This document shows, one piece after another, positions 33,917 through 42,400 of a DNA stretch of 64,000 bases (positions within the stretch are counted from its first letter, which is position 1; the number at the start of each line of letters is the position of its first letter). The notes under the pieces are model-generated. The model did no database searches. It worked only from the letters and a program-made list of their open reading frames with translations, and was not told where the DNA came from. A program made the position numbers and the translations under genes. The stretch is from the NCBI GenBank assembly GCA_942491665.1, contig CALOBR010000016.1, positions 124,001 through 188,000 on the forward strand. The letters run 5' to 3'. Source of the DNA: CAVQGZ01 sp942491665 (GTDB taxonomy: Bacteria > Actinomycetota > Actinomycetes > Jiangellales > Jiangellaceae).

Positions 33917-34864
33917 GTGACTGACCTCGGACGCGTGGTGGTACTGGCCGGCGGGCTGTCCCACGAGCGGGACGTGTCGCTGCGCTCGGGGGCCCGCGTC
34001 GCCGAAGAGCTGCGTGACCAGGGCGTCTCGGTCGAGCTGCGCGATGCCGACGCCGAGTTCGTCCGCTCGGCCACCGCCGACCCGCCCGCCGTAGTGCTGC
34101 CGATGCTGCACGGCGCGCTGGGTGAGGACGGCGCCCTGCGGACCGTTCTGCAGATGCTGGACCTGCCCTACGTGGGCACCGAGGCCCGCGCCTGCCGCAC
34201 CGCGTTCGACAAGCCGATCGCCAACGGCGTCGCGGAGTCCGCCGGACTCGTAGTGCCGCCGTCAGTGGTGCTCGGGCACTCGACGTTCCGCGACCTCGGC
34301 GCGGCCGCGCTGCTGGACGGGGTAGTGCGCGCCCTTGGACTCCCGCTCGCGGTACAGCCTGCCCGCGGCGGGTCGGCGCTCGGCGTGTCGATCGTCCACA
34401 AGGTGGCCGACCTGCCCTCGGCCATGGTCGCGTGCTTCGCCTACGGAGAGGACGCCCTGCTGCAGACCTATGTGCCGGGCACCGAGGTGGCTGTCTCAGT
34501 CGTCGACACCGGTGACGGACCGGTGGCGCTTCCACCGGTCGAGATCGTCCCGGACGGGGAGTTCTACGACTACCAGGCCCGCTACACCGCAGGGGCCACG
34601 GAGTTCTTCGTCCCGGCCCGCCTCGAGGCCGACGTCATCGCCGCGGTGTCACAGGCGGCGGTGACCGCCCACCAGGCGTTGGGCCTGCGCGACCTCTCCC
34701 GCACCGACCTGATCGTCGACGACTCAGGGCGGGCGACCTTCTTGGAGGTCAACGTCGCGCCCGGCATGACGGAGACGTCCCTCTTCCCGCTCGCGGTGAG
34801 CGGGGCAGGGCTGACCCTCGGCGGCGTGGTTCGCGCGCTGCTGGAGAAGGCCCTCACTCGCTGA
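33917..34864 (+). CDS. D-alanine-D-alanine ligase-like ATP-grasp protein
   Basis: 315 residues. 'VVVLAGGLSHERDVSLRSG' matches the Ddl N-terminus, 'LHGALGEDGALRTVLQMLDL' and 'YVGTEARACRTAFDK' follow, then the ATP-grasp region with 'VQPARGGSALGVSIV' and 'FLEVNVAPGMTETSLFPLA'. It may join D-amino acids or another dipeptide; a second, housekeeping ddl would be expected elsewhere beside murF-type genes. GTG 33917 is chosen for spacing from GAGGA; GTG 33911 is too close. Likely co-transcribed with the aminotransferase. Confidence 0.85.
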   Translation: MTDLGRVVVLAGGLSHERDVSLRSGARVAEELRDQGVSVELRDADAEFVRSATADPPAVVLPMLHGALGEDGALRTVLQMLDLPYVGTEARACRTAFDKPIANGVAESAGLVVPPSVVLGHSTFRDLGAAALLDGVVRALGLPLAVQPARGGSALGVSIVHKVADLPSAMVACFAYGEDALLQTYVPGTEVAVSVVDTGDGPVALPPVEIVPDGEFYDYQARYTAGATEFFVPARLEADVIAAVSQAAVTAHQALGLRDLSRTDLIVDDSGRATFLEVNVAPGMTETSLFPLAVSGAGLTLGGVVRALLEKALTR

Positions 34865-34880
34865 CCGTCCCGTGACCAGC

Positions 34881-34903
34881 GCTGCGCTGACCCTCAGCGC
34901 AGC
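34881..34903. terminator. Bidirectional hairpin between the ligase-like gene and parB
   Basis: Perfect 10-bp stem GCTGCGCTGA / TCAGCGCAGC with a CCC loop; the right arm contains the parB stop codon. It would serve both convergent transcripts. Confidence 0.7.
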
Positions 34904-35910
34904 AGGGCCTCCAGGATGCGGTCGAAGTCGTCAGTCGACGCGAACTCGATGGTGATCTTGCCCTTCGCGCGGCCCATGCCGACGCTGACACGAGTGTCGA
35001 GCCGGTCGGCAAGCCTCGACGCGCCCGCACTCACGTGCTCAGGCACCTCGACGGCCGACGCGCTGCGCCGCCGTGCCGGACGGTCGCCGCCCCCGGTCAC
35101 CAGCTCTTCGACCGTGCGAACCGAGAGCCCCTCGGCAACAATCCGCTGCGCGAGCGTCTCCTGCACGAGCGGGTCGGGCAGGGCGAGCAGCGCGCGAGCG
35201 TGGCCGGCCGAGAGCACCCCGGCAGCGACGCGGCGCTGCACGACGGGCGGCAGCCGTAGCAGCCGGATGGTGTTGGAGATCTGCGGACGGGACCGTCCGA
35301 TGCGCTCGGCCAGCTCGTCCTGGGTGCACCCGAACTCGTCCAGCAGCTGCGCGTAGGCCGCAGCTTCTTCCAGGGGGTTCAGCTGCGCGCGGTGCAGGTT
35401 CTCCAGCAGGGCGTCGCGCAGCATCGCCTCGTCGCCGGTGGCTCGCACCAGCGCCGGGATGGTGGCCAGGCCCGCCTCGTGGGCTGCGCGCCAGCGACGC
35501 TCCCCGACCACGAGCTCGAAGGCCGCCGGGTCGTCCGTCGGGCGCACGACCACCGGCTGAAGCACACCGACCTCGCGCAGCGAGAACGCCAGCTCGGCCA
35601 GGTCGTCGGCGTCGAACACCTGGCGCGGCTGACGGGCGTTCGGCCTGATCGCGTCCAGGGGCAGCTCACGAAGGGTGAGTCCGTCCACCTCGGTGAGTAC
35701 CACGTCCCCCCGCTCGCCATTGGTGTGCCCGCTGGCGTGGGCCGGTAGGTGCACCTCGCCGGTGCCGGCTGCGGCGGCCGCCGCCTGACCCGCGCTCGGC
35801 GAGAAGTAGAGGTCGTGCGCGCCCGCGCGGCGCTCGGTCGGCGCCGGGGGGATGAGCGCACCGAGGCCGCGGCCCAGCCCGCGGCGTCGCTCCTGGTCAG
35901 AAGCGCTCAT
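34894..35910 (-). CDS. parB: Chromosome partition protein ParB
   Basis: 338 residues. Basic N-terminus 'RRGLGRGLGALIPP' (ParA-contact type), CTP-binding motif 'VGERRWRAAHEAGL', helix-turn-helix 'ELAERIGRSRPQISNTIRLL', and a C-terminal dimer domain. It loads on parS, two copies of which lie 1-2 kb away, and spreads as a CTP-dependent clamp. The ATG overlaps the parA stop (ATGA). Confidence 0.97.
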   Translation of the reverse strand: MSASDQERRRGLGRGLGALIPPAPTERRAGAHDLYFSPSAGQAAAAAAGTGEVHLPAHASGHTNGERGDVVLTEVDGLTLRELPLDAIRPNARQPRQVFDADDLAELAFSLREVGVLQPVVVRPTDDPAAFELVVGERRWRAAHEAGLATIPALVRATGDEAMLRDALLENLHRAQLNPLEEAAAYAQLLDEFGCTQDELAERIGRSRPQISNTIRLLRLPPVVQRRVAAGVLSAGHARALLALPDPLVQETLAQRIVAEGLSVRTVEELVTGGGDRPARRRSASAVEVPEHVSAGASRLADRLDTRVSVGMGRAKGKITIEFASTDDFDRILEALLR

Positions 35911-36965
35911 GCCGACTCCCTCACGTTGTCGTGGGCGACGTTGAGTCGCGCGATGTCTCGGGCGGCCTCCAGGTACGACAGGGCACCGGGTGAGCCGGGG
36001 GCGTAGGTGAGCACGGTCTGCCCGAAGCCCGGTGCCTCGCTGAGGCGCACCGAGCGGGGAACAGCCGTAGGCAGCACCTGGTCGGGAAAGTGCGATCGGA
36101 CCTCGGCGGCCACCTCACCCGACAGCCTGGTTCGGGCGTCGAACATCGTGAGCAGCACGTGCGAGACCGACAGCGCGGGGTTCAGGCCCGCCCGCACGAG
36201 GTCGACGGTCGTGAGCAGCTGAGACAGGCCTTCCAGCGCGTAGTACTCGCACTGGATGGGGATCAGCACCTCCAGCCCGGCCGCCAGGGCGTTCAGCGTC
36301 AGCAGACCGAGGGTAGGCGGGCAGTCGACGATCACGTAGTCCACCTGCGTGGACTGCAGGTAGTCGGCCAGGGCCTGGCGTAGGAGCAACTCGCGGCCCG
36401 GTCGCGAGAACAGCTCGAGATCGGCCCCGGCCAGATCGATGGTGGAAGCGACCCCGCGCAGGCTCGGCACGTCCGGGCAGTCCTGCACCGCGTACTCCAG
36501 CGGCGCCCCGTCGACGAGAACGTCGTAGGTGCTCAGCACGTCGGAGTGACGCTGCAGCCCCAGCGCGGTCGACGCGTTGCCCTGCGGGTCCATGTCGATG
36601 AGCAGCACGGGTGCCCCGTGCAGCGCGAGAGCCGCGGCGATGTTGACCGCTGACGTCGTCTTGCCCACGCCGCCCTTCTGGTTCGCGACCACGATCACCC
36701 GCGTCCGCGACGGGCGTGGCAGCGGCTGACGCAGCAACCGGGCCGAGCGCACGGCGGCCGCGGCCTCCCGCCCGATCGGCAGCGATTCGCTGCCTGGGTC
36801 GGCCGACAGGGACGAGCGCCCCTCGAGGAACGTCGACGCGCTGGTCGTGGGCGTGATCTCCCCGAGACGCCGCCACAGCGACGCCGATGTTTCACGTGAA
36901 ACGTCGGCGTGCTCCGGCTCGGCACCGGGTGTCACGTCGTCGGCCGAAGGCTCCTCGTGCTCCAC
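35907..36965 (-). CDS. parA: Chromosome partition ATPase ParA
   Basis: 352 residues. A 115-residue N-terminal extension precedes the ATPase: deviant Walker A 'NQKGGVGKTTSAVNIAAAL', 'DMDPQGNASTALGL', and 'YVIVDCPPTLGLLTLNAL'. ParA drives origin segregation with ParB. parS lies inside the 5' part and is read as 'VSRET' in the protein. The GTG at 36965 is the first suitable start after the rsmG stop (36976); no strong ribosome-binding site is seen, so a later start is possible. Confidence 0.93.
   Translation of the reverse strand: MEHEEPSADDVTPGAEPEHADVSRETSASLWRRLGEITPTTSASTFLEGRSSLSADPGSESLPIGREAAAAVRSARLLRQPLPRPSRTRVIVVANQKGGVGKTTSAVNIAAALALHGAPVLLIDMDPQGNASTALGLQRHSDVLSTYDVLVDGAPLEYAVQDCPDVPSLRGVASTIDLAGADLELFSRPGRELLLRQALADYLQSTQVDYVIVDCPPTLGLLTLNALAAGLEVLIPIQCEYYALEGLSQLLTTVDLVRAGLNPALSVSHVLLTMFDARTRLSGEVAAEVRSHFPDQVLPTAVPRSVRLSEAPGFGQTVLTYAPGSPGALSYLEAARDIARLNVAHDNVRESA
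36888..36903. promoter_or_regulatory. parS site 1
   Basis: TGTTTCACGTGAAACG, one base off the consensus TGTTTCACGTGAAACA, inside the 5' end of parA. Confidence 0.95.
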
Positions 36966-36975
36966 ACAGACATTG

Positions 36976-37626
36976 TCACCGGCGTCGGCGCGTCTCCCCG
37001 GCAACCACCACGACTGCGCGAGTCGCCGCCAAGTCACCGGGAAGTAGCAGGTCGCGCGCGTCCCACGAGCGTGCGCCGAGCCTCGTGAGTGCTGCGGCCG
37101 CGGCGTCGAGCTCGGCCTGCGCGCCTTGCCCCTTCATCGCCACCAGGCGTCCGCCGGGCCGAAGCAGGGGGAGAGTCCACCCCAGAAGTCGCGGAAGGGG
37201 TGCCACGGCCCGGGCGACCACGGCGTCGGCCGCACCGCGCGGCAGGTCCTCGGCGCGGGCACGCTGCACGTCGACGCGGTCGAGCCCGAGCGCCTCGCAC
37301 ACCTCGCTCAGGAACGTTGCCCGCCGCAGCAGGGGTTCAACGAGCGTGACGCGCAGGTCAGGACGCACGATCGCCAGCGGGATGCCGGGAAGGCCGGCCC
37401 CGGAACCGACGTCGAGCACACCGACACCGTCCGGGACGGCCGCCGCGACTGCCGCGGAGTTGAGCAGGTGCCGCTCCCAGAGGCGCTCGACCTCGCGCGG
37501 CCCGATCAGGCCACGTTCGACGCCGGCATCAGCCAGCAGGTCGGCGTAGGCCACGGCCGTCGGCAAGGCGGAACCGAACGCGGGCGCCGCCTCGGGGGGC
37601 GGGGGCGGCGCCGAGCCATGTTTCAC
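36976..37626 (-). CDS. rsmG: 16S rRNA m7G527 methyltransferase RsmG
   Basis: 216 residues. 'ERLWERHLLNSAAVAAAVP' and the SAM site 'VLDVGSGAGLPGIPLAIV' identify RsmG (GidB), which methylates G527 of 16S rRNA; its loss gives low-level streptomycin resistance in other bacteria. The only suitable start, GTG 37626, is inside parS site 2, and no ribosome-binding site is visible. Ends 10 bp before the parA start. Confidence 0.94.
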   Translation of the reverse strand: MKHGSAPPPPPEAAPAFGSALPTAVAYADLLADAGVERGLIGPREVERLWERHLLNSAAVAAAVPDGVGVLDVGSGAGLPGIPLAIVRPDLRVTLVEPLLRRATFLSEVCEALGLDRVDVQRARAEDLPRGAADAVVARAVAPLPRLLGWTLPLLRPGGRLVAMKGQGAQAELDAAAAALTRLGARSWDARDLLLPGDLAATRAVVVVAGETRRRR

Positions 37627-37634
37627 GTGAAACG
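37619..37634. promoter_or_regulatory. parS site 2
   Basis: TGTTTCACGTGAAACG, identical to site 1 and 731 bp from it, spanning the rsmG start codon. ParB bound here could also affect rsmG-parAB expression. Confidence 0.95.
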
Positions 37635-37656
37635 TCGCAGCGACGCAGCCCTGGGG

Positions 37657-38235
37657 TTAGGAGCCGTGCGCCGGGAGCACGACCACCCGCCGGTGTGGCT
37701 CCTCACCGTCGGACTCGCTGACCAGTCCCGCCGCGGCCACCGTGTCGTGCACCACCTTGCGTTCGAACGGCGTCATCGGGTCGAGGCGCACCGCTTCACC
37801 GCTGGCCCGCACCTCGTCCACGACGGAGCGAGTCAGCTCGGCGAGCTCGGCGCGCCGGTTGGCCCGAAACCTGGCGATGTCGAGCATCAGTCGGCTGCGG
37901 TCGCCGGTCTGTGCCGAGACGGCAAGCCGCGCGAGGTCTTGCAGAGCGTCCAGCACGTCGCCGTCGCGCCCCACCAGGGCGTCCAGGGCAGTCGGGTCGT
38001 CGGGGTCGGGGACGACCGACACGGTGGCGCGCACGCCCTCGATGTCCATGTCGATGTCACCGGCGATGTCGAGCACGTCCAGAAGACCCTCGATGTAGTC
38101 CGCGGCGATGTCGGACTCGCGCTCGAGGTCTGCCGTCGCGGCTATGGGCGGTGCGTCCGACACGGACTCGGGCTGCTCGGCGACGTCGTCGCGGGGCTCG
38201 GTCGTAGGTTCAGTCACAGGGGTCTCCAGGTTCAT
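37657..38235 (-). CDS. jag: KH/R3H RNA-binding protein (Jag/KhpB type)
   Basis: 192 residues. Acidic N-terminus, then a KH-like region ('ADYIEGLLDVLDIAGDIDMD') with 'LVGRDGDVLDALQDLARL', and an R3H motif 'MTPFERKVVHDTVA'. It binds RNA and in Gram-positives acts with KhpA and elongation proteins. It sits, as usual, directly after yidC (6 bp). Confidence 0.93.
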   Translation of the reverse strand: MNLETPVTEPTTEPRDDVAEQPESVSDAPPIAATADLERESDIAADYIEGLLDVLDIAGDIDMDIEGVRATVSVVPDPDDPTALDALVGRDGDVLDALQDLARLAVSAQTGDRSRLMLDIARFRANRRAELAELTRSVVDEVRASGEAVRLDPMTPFERKVVHDTVAAAGLVSESDGEEPHRRVVVLPAHGS

Positions 38236-38241
38236 GCAGCG

Positions 38242-39198
38242 CTACTTCTTCGAGCTCTTGCGTTGGCTGCGGCTCTGCTTCTTGGGTTGCTGGCGCTTGG
38301 GGGACGCGTCGACGGGGCTCGGCTCCGCCACCACGACGCTCGGGCCGGCCTCGGCAGCGGGCAAGGCCTTGCCCTTGCGGACGGCCTTGGCCTCCTTGCG
38401 CTTGCGCATGGCCTCCTCCGCCGGAGTACCGGGGGCAGGCATGCGCCGGATGACGTAGAACTGCTGGCCCATCGTCCAGATGTTGCTGGTCAGCCAGTAC
38501 AGCACGACGCCGAGGGGGAAGTAGTAGCCGGAGAAGAGGAACATCAGCGGAAGGATGTAGAGCAGGATCTTCTGCTGCTGGGCGAACGGCCCTTCCAGCG
38601 CCGACTTCGGCATGTTCTGACGCATGAGCTGGCGCTGGGTGAAGAACGTGGTGGTCGTCATCAGCACGACCATCACACCGGCGATGACGCGGGTGGTCGT
38701 GGGGTTGGGGTAGTCGTAGGCGGTGGCAAAGCTCGCGGCCAGCGGGGCGCCGAACACCGTCGACTCCGACAGCGACGCGAACAGCGCGGGGTAGTCAGCG
38801 AACGCACCGCGCGGCACGTCCTCGGCGATACCGTTGAGCACTCGGAACAGAGCGAAGAAGAACGGTGCCTGGGCCAGGACGGGAAGGCACGAGGAGAACG
38901 GGTTGCTGCCCGTGTCCTTGTACAGCTTCATCATCTCTTGGCTGAGCTTCTCCTTGTCGTGGCCGTGCTTGGCCTGAAGCTCGCGCATCTGCGGCTGGAT
39001 GAGCTGCATGTTGCGCATGGACTTGATCTGCTTGACGAACAGTGGGATCAGGATGATCCGCATGACGACGACGAGGCCGATGATCGACAGGGCCCACGTG
39101 CCGCCGGAGTCGGCGTCCAAGAACAGGCTGAAGAACTCGTGCCAGCCGATCATGATCCATGAGACGACCCAGTACAGCGGGGCAAGGACGGTGTCCAC
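38242..39198 (-). CDS. yidC: Membrane protein insertase YidC
   Basis: 318 residues. Gram-positive type with membrane helices at the start and 'WALSIIGLVVVMRIILIPLF', the cytoplasmic helical hairpin 'QLIQPQMRELQAKHGHDKEK', and 'SCLPVLAQAPFFFALFRVL'. The tail is strongly basic ('KKQSRSQRKSSKK') and may touch the ribosome. It inserts membrane proteins alone or with SecYEG. Located between yidD and jag. Confidence 0.96.
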   Translation of the reverse strand: MDTVLAPLYWVVSWIMIGWHEFFSLFLDADSGGTWALSIIGLVVVMRIILIPLFVKQIKSMRNMQLIQPQMRELQAKHGHDKEKLSQEMMKLYKDTGSNPFSSCLPVLAQAPFFFALFRVLNGIAEDVPRGAFADYPALFASLSESTVFGAPLAASFATAYDYPNPTTTRVIAGVMVVLMTTTTFFTQRQLMRQNMPKSALEGPFAQQQKILLYILPLMFLFSGYYFPLGVVLYWLTSNIWTMGQQFYVIRRMPAPGTPAEEAMRKRKEAKAVRKGKALPAAEAGPSVVVAEPSPVDASPKRQQPKKQSRSQRKSSKK

Positions 39199-39206
39199 GG
39201 GCTTGG

Positions 39207-39545
39207 TCAGGCTCCTTCGGCAGCAGACGTGTCGCGCACGGGGTGGCCGGGCGCGGTGGTGGTCGCAGCGGAGTGGTCGAGATGATCATCGGGGTCGTGC
39301 CCAGGGCAGCGACCCCACCAACGGTAGTCGGACGCGCCCGGAACCAGGTCGACGCCGCCGTCGGTCCACGGGTGGCACCGGCCCACCCGGCGAGCCGCCA
39401 GCCACGACCCGCGAAGGGCGCCGTGACGCTGCACGGCGGTGAGCGCGTAGGCCGAGCACGAGGGGTAGTAGCGGCACGACGGCCCGAGCAGGGGGCTGAT
39501 CGCCCGCTGGTAGAACCGCAGCAGGACCGTGAGCAGCCACGTCAT
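39207..39545 (-). CDS. yidD: Membrane protein insertion efficiency factor YidD
   Basis: 112 residues. 'LLRFYQRAISPLLGPSCRYY' and 'PSCSAYALTAVQRHGALRG' with 'RVGRCHPW' are the YidD signature; the Cys are conserved. It is longer than the 70-80 residue norm because of a variable tail. The ATG overlaps the rnpA stop (ATGA). Confidence 0.94.
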   Translation of the reverse strand: MTWLLTVLLRFYQRAISPLLGPSCRYYPSCSAYALTAVQRHGALRGSWLAARRVGRCHPWTDGGVDLVPGASDYRWWGRCPGHDPDDHLDHSAATTTAPGHPVRDTSAAEGA

Positions 39546-39883
39546 GACGACACCAGCCGGCTGAGGCAGGCGTCGAGATCGCGACCGAGATCGGCGCTTG
39601 ACGCGCGGGCCGACGAGGGCGTGGCCCGGACGACGACGAGCGAGCCGACCGGAAAGCGGCACAGCCGCTCACGCAGCAGGTGACGCAGGCGGCGTTGCAC
39701 GCCGTTGCGGACGACCGCGCCCCCGACGGCGCGACTCACCACGAACCCCGCCTGGGCAGGGCGTTCGGTGCCGGCGTCACGCAGCAGGTGCACGACCACG
39801 GTAGACCGTGACGACCGCGACCCCCGTCGCACTGTCCGACGGAAGTCGTCAGAGCGACGCAGCCGCTGATGGGCCGCCAGCAC
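39542..39883 (-). CDS. rnpA: Ribonuclease P protein component
   Basis: 113 residues. 'LRRSDDFRRTVRRGSR' start, 'GFVVSRAVGGAVVRNGVQRR' with the RNR-type RNA-binding motif (here RNGVQRRLRH). It assists RNase P RNA in trimming the 5' ends of tRNA precursors. It follows rpmH by 6 bp and overlaps yidD by 4. Confidence 0.95.
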   Translation of the reverse strand: MLAAHQRLRRSDDFRRTVRRGSRSSRSTVVVHLLRDAGTERPAQAGFVVSRAVGGAVVRNGVQRRLRHLLRERLCRFPVGSLVVVRATPSSARASSADLGRDLDACLSRLVSS

Positions 39884-39889
39884 CGCAGG

Positions 39890-40024
<135 letters not shown>

Positions 40025-40386
40025 GTCAGGCTCCAGGTGTCAGCAGTTGTGCGCCTGCCAGGGCTGACCTTTGCCGCTGCCCGCGGAGAGGTCTGTCGGG
40101 GCCATGGTGAGGCTCGTCATACAGACTGTCGAGCGTACGTCACCGCAGATCACAGGGTCAAACCCGAGCAGCAGCAGCGCAACGGTCCACGGCAGGGGTC
40201 AAGTGTGGATCGACCGTTGCCAGTCTCCGGGCGCGGAGGTAGCGTCTCGCTCCCCTGCCGAGTTCGGTCGGGCCGATGATCGAGATGACTATTGCGCACG
40301 CCTGATATGTCGCAGATGCCCGGAGCCTCCCGAAGGCTGCTTGTTCTCGTCCCCAGGCTGTGGACAACAGTGTGGACGGGGGACGT
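40025..40386. promoter_or_regulatory. rpmH-dnaA divergent promoter region
   Basis: 362 bp. It contains the perfect DnaA box TGTGGACAA (40359-40367), near matches TGTGGACGG (40371-40379) and TCGTCCCCA (40347-40355), a 9-bp inverted repeat GCAACGGTC/GACCGTTGC (40179-40187 and 40212-40220), and an AT-richer patch at 40275-40315 likely to hold promoters. The boxes just before dnaA suit autoregulation by DnaA. Confidence 0.65.
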
Positions 40387-42018
40387 GTGACCTATCAGCC
40401 CATGACCGGTGACACCTCGGACGAGGAGCCCGACGGGGCCCTGGGCAGCGGGGCTGATGGCGCAGCGTCCGGGGACGACCCGAAAGACGAGACCGGTCCG
40501 CTCGTACTGGCAGCGGCCGAGCTGGCCCGTGTGTGGGACGACTCCGTCGCCTCGGTCAGTGAGGAGGTGGGTCCGGCAGTCGCCGCCTTTCTCAGTCAGG
40601 CCCGTCCGGTGACAATGGTGGCAAACACCCTGGTCGCGGTCGCACCGAGCGAGTACGCGAAGAACCAGCTCGAGCGTCGCGCGCTCGGGCTGCTCGTCGG
40701 CGCGCTCTCGCAGCGGCTCAATCGCTCGGTGGCAGTAGTCATCGAGGTTGTGAGCTCGTCGCGCCCACCCAACGGCGCAGCCGCGCCCGGGGCTCCGACC
40801 CTGTCGTCGACTCCCGGTCAGCCGGCGGCAGAGGGGCCGAGCGCCAGTGGCCAGCCCGTCCCTCCCCCGACGCCCGACAACGGGTCGGGCCCGGCGGGCG
40901 CGTCCCACCTTGCCGCACCGGCGCCACCGGCCGAACCGCCGACGGCGACGCCCGGGCACGTCTCCACCCACCGCGGCGACACCCCTGCCCTGAACCCCAA
41001 GTACACCTTCGACCGCTTCGTCATCGGGGCCAGCAACCGCTTCGCCCACGCCGCCGCTGTCGCCGTCGCGGAGGCCCCGGGCAAGGCGTACAACCCGCTT
41101 CTGATCTACGGCGACTCCGGCCTGGGCAAGACGCACCTGTTGCATGCCATCGGGCACTACGCAGCCGAGTTCTACGCCGGCACCCGCGTGCGCTACGTGT
41201 CCAGCGAGGAGTTCACCAACGACTTCATCAACTCCATCCGCGACGACCGCGCATCGGCCTTCCACCGGCGCTACCGCGACGTCGACGTGCTGCTCATCGA
41301 CGACATCCAGTTTCTCGTCGGCAAGATCCAGACGCAGGAGGAGTTCTTCCACACCTTCAACGCGCTGCACAACGCGAACAAGCAGATCGTCATCACTTCC
41401 GACCGGCCACCGAAGGAGTTCGCCGAGCTCGAAGACCGGCTGCGCAACCGGTTCACCTGGGGGCTCATCACCGACATTCAGCCGCCCGACCTAGAGACGC
41501 GCATCGCGATCCTGTCGAAGAAGGCCGCGGCCGACCGGCTTGCCGTGCCGCAAGACGTGCTGACGCTGATCGCCAGCCGCATCGACAGCAACATCCGTGA
41601 GCTCGAGGGATCGCTCGTACGCGTCACCGCCTTCGCGAGCCTCAACCGCCAGCCCGTCGACCTGGCCCTGGCCGAGGTCGTTCTGAAAGACCTGATGCCC
41701 GCCCACGCAGCGCCCGACATCAGCGCCGCGACGATCATCGCCCAGACCGCCGGCTACTTCGAGCTCAGCATCGACGACCTGCTCGGGACGAGCCGAAGCC
41801 GAACGCTGGTCACCGCTCGACAGATCGCGATGTATCTGTGCCGCGAGCTCACGGACCTGTCGCTGCCCAAGATCGGCCAGGAGTTCGGCGGCCGCGACCA
41901 CACGACGGTGATGCACGCCGACCGCAAGATCCGCACCCTGATGGCCGAGCGTCGCTCGGTCTTCAACCAGGTGACCGAGCTGACGAACCGCATTCGCCAG
42001 AGCTCGCGAGGCGTCTGA
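40387..42018 (+). CDS. dnaA: Chromosomal replication initiator DnaA
   Basis: 543 residues. Domain I (about 25-110), a long Pro/Ala-rich domain II (about 125-200), AAA+ domain III with Walker A 'GDSGLGKTHLLHA' and Walker B 'LLIDDIQFLVG', and domain IV with the DnaA-box-binding signature 'GGRDHTTVMHADRKI'. It opens oriC. GTG 40387 is chosen for the GGGGGA before it; GTG 40360 falls inside a DnaA box and ATG 40402 lacks a ribosome-binding site. Confidence 0.97.
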   Translation: MTYQPMTGDTSDEEPDGALGSGADGAASGDDPKDETGPLVLAAAELARVWDDSVASVSEEVGPAVAAFLSQARPVTMVANTLVAVAPSEYAKNQLERRALGLLVGALSQRLNRSVAVVIEVVSSSRPPNGAAAPGAPTLSSTPGQPAAEGPSASGQPVPPPTPDNGSGPAGASHLAAPAPPAEPPTATPGHVSTHRGDTPALNPKYTFDRFVIGASNRFAHAAAVAVAEAPGKAYNPLLIYGDSGLGKTHLLHAIGHYAAEFYAGTRVRYVSSEEFTNDFINSIRDDRASAFHRRYRDVDVLLIDDIQFLVGKIQTQEEFFHTFNALHNANKQIVITSDRPPKEFAELEDRLRNRFTWGLITDIQPPDLETRIAILSKKAAADRLAVPQDVLTLIASRIDSNIRELEGSLVRVTAFASLNRQPVDLALAEVVLKDLMPAHAAPDISAATIIAQTAGYFELSIDDLLGTSRSRTLVTARQIAMYLCRELTDLSLPKIGQEFGGRDHTTVMHADRKIRTLMAERRSVFNQVTELTNRIRQSSRGV

Positions 42019-42400
42019 TCCGGACGCTGGTGGGATCTCGACGTGGTAGCCGCACCACTTGGTGCGAAGCCCGTGGGCTGTGTGCTTCTGCGCGGTACCC
42101 GGGGACCGTGCTGTGGACAACGTGTGGGCAACCCGTGGGTCCGCGTCGCCGGCCACAGCGCGTCCCCAGCCGCGGGATCGTCGTCCGCAACGCGGCGGGA
42201 TTCATCCCCACGTTGTCCCCACGCCTGCGGGCTTGTCACCTGCACCATCGGCAGTCGTCCACACAATCCACCGCACCTATGACGACGAAGACAGGTGTAG
42301 TCGTCCAGGGCATGTCTGACTCATGGGCGCGGCCAGGGTGTGTGGAAGTATCGCCACCGGACGCCGAGCAGCGGCGGCTGCACGTGAAGAGGGGACCTTC
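42019..42400. other. oriC: Probable chromosomal origin oriC
   Basis: 382 bp between dnaA and dnaN. DnaA boxes: TGTGGACAA (42112-42120, perfect), TGTGGGCAA (42123-42131), TCATCCCCA (42202-42210), TTGTCCCCA (42213-42221), TCGTCCACA (42255-42263) and the half site TGTGGAAGT (42341-42349). No clear AT-rich unwinding tract is visible, unusual but known for high-GC genomes. The place between dnaA and dnaN is standard for actinobacteria. Confidence 0.85.

Noticed and set aside
36888..36903. TTTCACGTGAAA palindrome as a transcription-factor operator
   Set aside because: It matches parS and is found twice beside parAB; the partition role is the established explanation.
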